From NCBI RefSeq assembly GCF_045223415.1, contig NZ_JBEQZJ010000055.1, positions 1-20,064 on the forward strand: a stretch of 20,064 bases of DNA, in the 5' to 3' direction. A program made the position numbers and the translations under genes. The notes beneath the pieces were generated by a model. That model did no database searches, was not told the origin of the DNA, and saw only the letters and a program-made list of their open reading frames with translations. The stretch comes from Hoskinsella mucinilytica. Lineage in GTDB: Bacteria; Bacillota_I; Bacilli_A; Erysipelotrichales; Erysipelotrichaceae. Of this stretch, positions 14,724 to 20,064 are shown piece after piece. Each line of letters starts with the position of its first letter. Positions within the stretch are counted from its first letter, which is position 1.

Positions 14724-15149
14724 ATCAAAAAAATAGTTATAGCGACACATGGAAAGTTAGCGGAAGGATTTCAAAATACGCTGGACATCCTTGGTGTTCC
14801 TCAAGAAAACATTAGTGTTATGGGCTTCTACTGTGGAAAAAAACATGAAGAAGAGGAAATAACGAATTTATTTACGAAGGTATCTGATGAAGATCAGTTG
14901 ATCATATTTACAGATATCCAATATGGCAGTGTTAATCAAATCTTTACGAAAGAGGCGATCAGACACCAAGATAAAAATGTTGAGATCTTAACCGGCTTTA
15001 ATTTACCATTGTTATTGGAAATTACGATGAGCAAGGAGCAGTTATCAAAACAAGAATTAAAGGATATGGTAGAAAAAGCTTCTAGGCAAATGCAATTGAT
15101 GGATCTAAATGCCTTTGTCACTACATCAAAAGAAGAGGATATTTTTTAA
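14724..15149 (+). CDS. PTS mannose-family EIIA component with ATC in place of the start codon
   Basis: A frame of 141 codons fits a full EIIA(Man): KKIVIATHGKLAEGFQNTLD with the active His9 in the family's A-T-H-G-x-L-A-x-G motif, later FTDIQYGSVNQ and NLPLLLEI. The natural start would be at 14724, seven bases after GTGGGG, but the codon there is ATC instead of ATG. The only other candidate in frame is ATT at 14718, too close to the ribosome site. The next ATG in frame (14820) lies after the active site and would give an inactive 109-residue piece. Initiation at ATC, a mutated start, slippage on the following run of seven A, or a sequencing error are the options. Without EIIA the operon would depend on an EIIA from elsewhere. 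Confidence 0.8.
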   Translation: MKKIVIATHGKLAEGFQNTLDILGVPQENISVMGFYCGKKHEEEEITNLFTKVSDEDQLIIFTDIQYGSVNQIFTKEAIRHQDKNVEILTGFNLPLLLEITMSKEQLSKQELKDMVEKASRQMQLMDLNAFVTTSKEEDIF

Positions 15150-15160
15150 AATCCAAAAGC

Positions 15161-15196
15161 AAAAGGGTGAATGATATGAACGACTTCACTCCTTTT
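15161..15196 (+). terminator. Intercistronic hairpin between EIIA and MBL-fold genes
   Basis: Stem AAAAGG+GTGAA (15161-15171) with TTCAC+(T)+CCTTTT (15185-15196), one bulged T, 13-base loop. There is no U-run after the stem other than its own 3' arm, so it is probably a partial terminator or mRNA-processing/stability element that lowers expression of the two distal genes. Confidence 0.4.
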
Positions 15197-15221
15197 ATTA
15201 TGCCAAGGGAAGGAGAATAAA

Positions 15222-16196
15222 ATGAAATATAGAGAAATCAAATCCGATTTAAAAAGTAAACGAAAAGTATTGGAAATAGAAAAGCCCATTCGTTGGTCTT
15301 ATATGAAGTTATTACGAGAATATAGTACATTGAAACAATTTTATCCTGAAATCAATCCATATGCAGAAGTATATCAGTTTCGTGATCATTTGTTTTGTAT
15401 CTATACGGAAAGTCTTGATGGAGCAGGAGATCCTTGGATGTATTTGATCGATGGACCAAAGAAATGTATGTTGATCGATACAGGCTTTGGGGTAGGAGAC
15501 TTAAAAGGATTGATCAAAAAGCTGGTTGGCGATAAGCCTATCATCGTTGTGAATACTCATTCTCATTTTGATCATGCATATGGGAATTGTCAATTCGATA
15601 CTTGTTATTGTCATATACAAGAAGTTTGGAGAATGGAACAGAAAAATAATGCACATATCTGGGATTATTTATTTGATGAGTCCGGTGAGCCTAAATGGAC
15701 AGAATTTGATAAAGCCGATATCATACCATACCGTCCATATGAAATCATCGGTGTAGAGGATGGACATTGTTTTGATCTAGGGGATGGATATATCGTGGAG
15801 GCCGTTTTACTACCGGGGCATACACCGGGGCAATGTGGTTATTATGATCATCAGGATCATACGATATTTATCGGCGATATGACAGGTATTGGCACAGCTC
15901 TTCCCAATGAACCATATGCTCAATATTGCACAGTACAAGCAATGAATACTGCTTTGAAAAAATTACAGCCACGGTTTGATGAAATAGAAGGTGTATTTCC
16001 CGGGCATGGTATGCTAGATCAATCAAGTTTGATGCTTCAATATTTATTAGATGCTACGGAAGCTATCCTTGCTGATCCTGATGGTTATGATATGTATAAG
16101 GAAATCACAGTTGCAAAAGGTGAACGAAAAAAAGTTATGATGAAGTATGTTTATCAAGGTACAGGTATCAAATATACAAAAAATAATGTTAGATAG
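15222..16196 (+). CDS. MBL-fold (metallo-beta-lactamase superfamily) hydrolase
   Basis: A 324-residue protein with the complete MBL signature: NTHSHFDHAYGN (H113, H115, D117, H118), LPGHTPGQCGYY with the second-shell His, IFIGDMTG with the bridging Asp, and FPGHG with the last His. Two metal ions are expected. An N-terminal extension of about 50 residues and an insertion after CYCHIQEVWRM set it apart from minimal glyoxalase-II-type enzymes. AAGGAG precedes the ATG by about eight bases. In the PTS operon it could cleave an ester or lactone bond in the imported compound, but the substrate cannot be named from the sequence. It ends 25 bases before the MATE gene. Confidence 0.9.
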   Translation: MKYREIKSDLKSKRKVLEIEKPIRWSYMKLLREYSTLKQFYPEINPYAEVYQFRDHLFCIYTESLDGAGDPWMYLIDGPKKCMLIDTGFGVGDLKGLIKKLVGDKPIIVVNTHSHFDHAYGNCQFDTCYCHIQEVWRMEQKNNAHIWDYLFDESGEPKWTEFDKADIIPYRPYEIIGVEDGHCFDLGDGYIVEAVLLPGHTPGQCGYYDHQDHTIFIGDMTGIGTALPNEPYAQYCTVQAMNTALKKLQPRFDEIEGVFPGHGMLDQSSLMLQYLLDATEAILADPDGYDMYKEITVAKGERKKVMMKYVYQGTGIKYTKNNVR

Positions 16197-16221
16197 AGAT
16201 AAGGAAAATGATACGATTTGT

Positions 16222-17586
16222 ATGAAAAAGGAAAAACAGATCGGGCGCAATCTCACGGAAGGGAAACTGTTGCCAACATTGCTTTGTTTTTCCTTGCCGA
16301 TCATATTAAGTAATCTGATACAACAACTTTATTCGATGAGTGATCTTATCATTGTTGGGAAATTTTTGGGCAGTCTAGGTACGGTTGCTGTTTCAACAGG
16401 TGGAGAAATGGCCGATTTATTTCTTCCGATTGCGACGGCTTTTGCATCAGGAGGACAAATCTATATCGGTCAACTTGTCGGAGCTGGTAATAAAAAACAA
16501 TGTAAGGAAACTGTTCATACATTGATAACGTTGATGATGATATTGGCTATGATATCTACTATTTTCATTTATATCTTTCATCATCAAATTCTATCTTTCG
16601 TAAATTGTCCCATGGAAGCTTACACACAGGCAACTTATTATATGATGATCACGACATTAGGATTTCCTTTCTTGTTTGGATATAATGCTATTTGCGGTAT
16701 TTTAAGAGGAATGGGAGAATCAAAGAAGCCACTACAGTTTATCTTGGTTGCAGTATCATTGAATATCGTGATGGATCTTTTATTGGTGGTAGTATTGCAA
16801 GTCGGTGTAGCCGGTTCTGCAATCGCAACGGTAATCGCACAGATTGGTTCTTGTAGTGCAGCTATGCTATACTTATGCAGAAACAAAGCAACGTTTGGTT
16901 TTGAATTTCATCTTTCCACTTTTCGTATTCAGAAAATAGCATTAAAGAAAATTTTAATGTTAGGCATTCCACAGGCTGTAAAATCTATTTTCGTTCGTTG
17001 TTCTATGTTATGGGTCAACGCAAATATCAATCGTTATGGACTGTCTTATGCCGCTGTGAATAGTGTTGGAAATAAAATAAATAAATTTTTAGAAGTCTAT
17101 GTACAAGGTATTGATGCTGCTACCGCAGCGATGGTAGCGCAAAATCTTGGCGCAAGAAAATATGAAAGAACAAAGAGATTGATCCTACTTTCTCTGTCTT
17201 GCTGTCTTTGTATTGCAAGTGGATGTGCGCTTCTTGCTGTGTTCTGTCCAAATGAAATATTTCGCATATTTACCTCGGATGTAGCTGTGATTGAAATGGG
17301 GAAAGTGTATATGAGAATCATGATCTTACATTTTTATATGTCTGCGATTACGAGCACTTTTCAAGCTTTGGTTACCGGAAGTGGCTTTGTATCCTTAAGT
17401 TTTTTCATTGGAATCTTAGATGGAGTGATTTGTAGAATCGGATTCAGTTTGTTATTTGTAAATCTATTTCATATGGAAGCAGAAGGTTATTGGCTGGGTA
17501 CTGCTTTTGCACGAACGCTTCCCGGATTATTATGCTTCCTCTATTTCATCAGTAATCAATGGAAAAAAAGAAAATTGTTGATCTAA
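16222..17586 (+). CDS. MATE-family efflux transporter
   Basis: A 454-residue multidrug-and-toxin-extrusion-type carrier with about 12 hydrophobic segments and the internal two-fold plan of the family. Typical stretches are LLCFSLPIILSNLIQQLYSM, LGTVAVSTGGEMADLF, GYNAICGILRGMGESKKP (the loop between halves), VAGSAIATVIAQ, and in the second half KSIFVRCSMLWVNANINRYG and AAMVAQNLGARKYER. The ATG at 16222 has AAGGAAAA 13 bases upstream; two earlier in-frame ATGs lie partly inside the MBL gene and have no site. Substrates of MATE carriers are diverse and cannot be predicted. The position at the end of the PTS operon suggests export of a product or by-product of that pathway (inference). Confidence 0.92.
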   Translation: MKKEKQIGRNLTEGKLLPTLLCFSLPIILSNLIQQLYSMSDLIIVGKFLGSLGTVAVSTGGEMADLFLPIATAFASGGQIYIGQLVGAGNKKQCKETVHTLITLMMILAMISTIFIYIFHHQILSFVNCPMEAYTQATYYMMITTLGFPFLFGYNAICGILRGMGESKKPLQFILVAVSLNIVMDLLLVVVLQVGVAGSAIATVIAQIGSCSAAMLYLCRNKATFGFEFHLSTFRIQKIALKKILMLGIPQAVKSIFVRCSMLWVNANINRYGLSYAAVNSVGNKINKFLEVYVQGIDAATAAMVAQNLGARKYERTKRLILLSLSCCLCIASGCALLAVFCPNEIFRIFTSDVAVIEMGKVYMRIMILHFYMSAITSTFQALVTGSGFVSLSFFIGILDGVICRIGFSLLFVNLFHMEAEGYWLGTAFARTLPGLLCFLYFISNQWKKRKLLI

Positions 17587-17605
17587 ATAATAGACCAACA
17601 ATTTT
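17571..17605. terminator. Bidirectional terminator between the PTS operon and the kinase gene
   Basis: AAATTGTTG (17572-17580) pairs with CAACAATTT (17596-17604), followed by a T-run on plus. On minus the stem is preceded by the kinase stop (17610-17612) and followed by T-rich sequence (A-run around 17563-17570), so it can stop both convergent transcripts. The MATE stop codon lies in its loop. Confidence 0.8.
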
Positions 17606-17609
17606 TTAT

Positions 17610-19499
17610 TCATCTTGTTTTTTTAGGCATCAATAAGGCAGTACGTACAATGATCATATCACCTTCCAATTTGACTTGTAACTTACTGCTATATTTCTGT
17701 GCTATCTCAGACATAGCTTTCATACCATATCCATGTCCTTCACCCTTTGTACTAGGTAAGACAACGGTTTTTTCATCTAATAAGATCTTATCTGCATAAG
17801 GATTGATGGTTTCTACAAACAAATATCTTCCTCTTACATGCATGGTTACTTCAATGCTTTTCTTATATGAACACTTAACTACAGCTTCAATGGCGTTATC
17901 TAACATATTCATGATCAAAGTACATAAATCATTATCATCAATCGTGATATCTGAAGGAACCTCTACTTGTAAGATCATTTGGATATCTTCTTTTTTTGCT
18001 TTCACCAATGCTCGTGATAGTAAGGCATTGACAATCGGATGACTACAAATCTTTAACGGAAGAACGTTTTCAGTTTTCTCTGTCAATTCTTCCAAATAGT
18101 GATCCATTCGTTCTTTATCTCCCTCACGACTTAAATCTTGTAACATATGAAGATGACGTAACATATCATGACGAAGAATGGCAATTTCAGTGCTACTTTC
18201 TTGCATATTTTGAATATTTTCATTGATCAATTCATTTCTTATCGCTAAAATGGATAATTCACTCTTAGTATCGGCTACATTCCTTATGGTTAATATGAAA
18301 CTTACGGTGCCTCCTAGAATCAACAATAAACCACCATACTTTTGAAATGCTTCCGACATCATTAGAATAGGAGCACGTAACATGGTAACCATCATCGTTT
18401 CTTCATGTCCTGTTATAGATAAACCCAAACTACCAATCAATATACAGATGACAACACCAAAGAAAAGCGGTGTAAATAAACGATATACTGTATTTTTATC
18501 CTTCCACTCCAATACCGCAAAGACACCAAGTGATAATAGGGATAAATATAGTAAGGCATCATATGGATAATAGGATAGAATTGAAAACATAGGAATTTTC
18601 GCAAGTAAATGGAATAGAATAGATAAGCCCAATGGGAAAAATACAAAAGGAGCATACCATTTCTTCCAACGCTTCATTTGCGTCAACATATAAAGCAGTG
18701 GCATCCCAAGTGATAAAGGTATTAATAGTTCTGCAGGTAAGAAAAGAAGAGAATAGCAAGAACCAAACCTATATTCGAAATTTAAAAAGATACGTAGGGA
18801 TTGAATCACAGCCGCAACCATCAAAAACAAGGTCGCATAGGATTTCTTTCCATAATATAAGTTAAAGAAAAATAATCCTAACAGTAAAATTGCCGCCATC
18901 ATATAAGCAGTCGCAGGCATCGATAGGCTAGATGTATTACTTACTAGCAATTGTGTATTGATCATTTCACTTGATAGACGTATCATTGGCATACCTTGAT
19001 ACTCTTTCATAGAGTTATACGCAACAGCAATTGTTAATGTTTTTCCACCATAATCCGAAGGTAATGTAAACCTAACATATTCATTTTCTTTTTGTATGCC
19101 TGTATATTGATCTGAGAACTTAACTTTCCCAATACGATTATCAAGACTTGGATCTACCGTATAAAGTAGCTCATCATCTAAAAAGACACTTTGTTGCCAA
19201 GTAAAGCTATCTAATTCCATGATGGTATAGCCTTCCTGTTCTAATGTTTTATCTAATTTACGTGATAGATAAAAAGTTTCCCCGGAACTATCAAACAACT
19301 CTTGTGTTGTTTTTTCTGTTTTACCATATTCATCTAATGTATAAATTTCCCATCCTCTTGCATCTTGAAATGTTGGTGTTAAAAATAACGTATCTACATC
19401 TGTAGTCGTATAGGAATATAAGAAGGATACTGTTAGTATCACGATGATTGCATAAAGGGGAAGTAGACCTAATTTCCAATGTAATTTTATCTTATTCAA
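17610..19499 (-). CDS. 7TM sensor histidine kinase with GHKL ATPase domain
   Basis: A 629-residue sensor kinase. One transmembrane helix (about 10-29) leads into a beta-rich outer region (about 35-185; FDSSGETFYLSRKLD, EYVRFTLPSDYGGKTL) resembling the DISM jelly-roll of 7TMR proteins. Seven hydrophobic segments follow (about 195-405), then a coiled linker, the phosphoacceptor H444 in RHDMLRHLHML, the N-box LIMNMLDNAIEAV (N531, N535) and a glycine-rich GEGHGYGMKAM ATP lid. HATPase_c_5/AgrC-type kinases usually signal to LytTR response regulators. The translation start is TTG at 19499, eight bases after AGGAGG (19508-19513); a GTG in frame at 19508 lies inside that site and cannot be used. No response regulator gene lies inside the window, so it is either further along or elsewhere. 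Confidence 0.88.
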   Translation of the reverse strand: MNKIKLHWKLGLLPLYAIIVILTVSFLYSYTTTDVDTLFLTPTFQDARGWEIYTLDEYGKTEKTTQELFDSSGETFYLSRKLDKTLEQEGYTIMELDSFTWQQSVFLDDELLYTVDPSLDNRIGKVKFSDQYTGIQKENEYVRFTLPSDYGGKTLTIAVAYNSMKEYQGMPMIRLSSEMINTQLLVSNTSSLSMPATAYMMAAILLLGLFFFNLYYGKKSYATLFLMVAAVIQSLRIFLNFEYRFGSCYSLLFLPAELLIPLSLGMPLLYMLTQMKRWKKWYAPFVFFPLGLSILFHLLAKIPMFSILSYYPYDALLYLSLLSLGVFAVLEWKDKNTVYRLFTPLFFGVVICILIGSLGLSITGHEETMMVTMLRAPILMMSEAFQKYGGLLLILGGTVSFILTIRNVADTKSELSILAIRNELINENIQNMQESSTEIAILRHDMLRHLHMLQDLSREGDKERMDHYLEELTEKTENVLPLKICSHPIVNALLSRALVKAKKEDIQMILQVEVPSDITIDDNDLCTLIMNMLDNAIEAVVKCSYKKSIEVTMHVRGRYLFVETINPYADKILLDEKTVVLPSTKGEGHGYGMKAMSEIAQKYSSKLQVKLEGDMIIVRTALLMPKKTR

Positions 19500-19561
19500 T
19501 GATGACACCTCCTATTATAGATAGGATAACAGGAACTCGAGGTAAAACGCAAGGTGTATTT

Positions 19562-19596
19562 TTACCAGTTAGGAAGAAATTCTTACCAAGTAGGAA
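19562..19596 (+). promoter_or_regulatory. Paired direct repeats, likely LytTR response-regulator site
   Basis: TTACCAGTTAGGAA (19562-19575) and TTACCAAGTAGGAA (19583-19596) agree in 12 of 14 bases and are 21 bases apart, two helical turns. Such tandem repeats with a CCAGTTAGG-type core are what LytTR regulators (AgrA, ComE, VirR) bind. A -10-like TATAAG at 19641-19646 lies 44 bases downstream, close to the distance used by ComE. They could also act on the divergent kinase gene. Confidence 0.5.
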
Positions 19597-19683
19597 TAGC
19601 TTCTTTTTTTATTTGTAATTTCTTTGTTAGGATATGGTTGTATAAGTTTACTTTTCAATCACAAAGAAAGAGGGACATCAAAA

Positions 19684-20064
19684 ATGAATAAAAAAACGAA
19701 GCAAACAGCAGCAGTCGCAATGGCAACTGTATTAAGTGTATCTACCGGAGTAAATTCTGTAACAGTAAGAGCACAAGAAAGTGATACAACGGAAGTACAA
19801 ACAGCTCAAAATAATGAAAATGAACAAAAGGAAAAAGAAATTGCCCCATCCATCTCACTACCGGAAAATCTAGAAGCCCAGGAAGGTACAACATTAAAGG
19901 AAGTAGCGTTACCTGAAAACTGGAAATGGGTAGATGAAAGTATGATCTTATCTACAACGACAGATACTTATCCAGCGTGCTTCACGGTTGATGATGAAAC
20001 ATATGATTATACAACAGTAGATGGATATCATGAAGCAGAGCATTCTGTAGAAGTACAGGTTCCA
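19684..20064 (+). CDS. Secreted surface protein, N-terminal part
   Basis: An open frame of 127 codons without stop at the window edge. GAGGG lies about ten bases before ATG. MNKKTKQTAAVAMATVLSVS... gives a classical Sec signal peptide with predicted cleavage after V-R-A near residue 31, then an acidic Gln/Glu-rich spacer (about 32-60) and the start of a repeat-like domain: LPENWKWVDESM, YPACFTVDDETYDYTTVDGY. The pattern L-P-x-x-W-x-W-x-D ... Y-x-A-x-F-T-x-D-D, followed by N/YDY, is common in long multi-repeat cell-wall proteins of Firmicutes that end in a sorting signal. Length and anchor are outside the window. Expression may depend on the LytTR-type repeats upstream, shared with the sensor kinase gene (inference). 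Confidence 0.82.
   Translation, partial: MNKKTKQTAAVAMATVLSVSTGVNSVTVRAQESDTTEVQTAQNNENEQKEKEIAPSISLPENLEAQEGTTLKEVALPENWKWVDESMILSTTTDTYPACFTVDDETYDYTTVDGYHEAEHSVEVQVP

Overview
The window is AT-rich, low-GC Firmicutes DNA. Strong AGGAGG-type ribosome binding sites, sigma-A-like promoters, mannose-family PTS genes, collagen-like GXT surface proteins and a 7TM GHKL sensor kinase together suggest a gut Erysipelotrichia-type organism. That placement is inference; there is no rRNA or other marker gene here.

Left part (1-4143): the end of a histidine-phosphatase gene on +, then three minus-strand genes. These are a CarD-like transcription factor, a collagen-like protein with three internal linker modules and a C1q/BclA-like tail, and a membrane-bound Cache-HAMP-PAS-like-GGDEF diguanylate cyclase. 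Rho-independent terminators follow the collagen and cyclase genes.

Accessory island (about 4200-7830, +): a decayed RhuM-like N-terminus precedes a compact operon with a palindrome built into its promoter. The operon encodes a helix-turn-helix-DprA/SMF fusion, an overlapping HAD-like-phosphoribosyltransferase-zinc-ribbon protein, and a truncated Schlafen/AlbA_2 protein. The AlbA_2 gene breaks off exactly where a 20-bp hairpin begins. Beyond it a consensus sigma-A promoter, flanked by two operator-like sites, drives a DUF6442-type membrane protein and an XRE regulator, closed by a strong terminator. This is the best candidate for a little-described system, possibly nucleotide-centred conflict or defence; that role is inference.

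Middle (7870-9541): a second collagen-like protein on minus, with the same type of linker module and a similar tail, then a 400-base intergenic region holding promoters and a short relic resembling the 3' end of the sensor-kinase gene.

PTS region (9436-17605, +): a PRD/EIIB/EIIA-type activator and an operon of EIIB, EIIC, EIID, a YdjC/ChbG-like deacetylase, EIIA, an MBL-fold hydrolase and a MATE transporter, ended by a bidirectional terminator. Three copies of a TTTGCA-N10-TGCAAA dyad (one before the regulator, two before the operon) stand at the same distance from extended -10 elements, pointing to one regulator acting on both. The EIIA gene has ATC where ATG is expected.

Right end (17610-20064): a minus-strand 7TM-type GHKL histidine kinase with a TTG start, a divergent intergenic region with two direct repeats typical of LytTR response regulators, and the secreted N-terminus of a surface protein that runs off the window.
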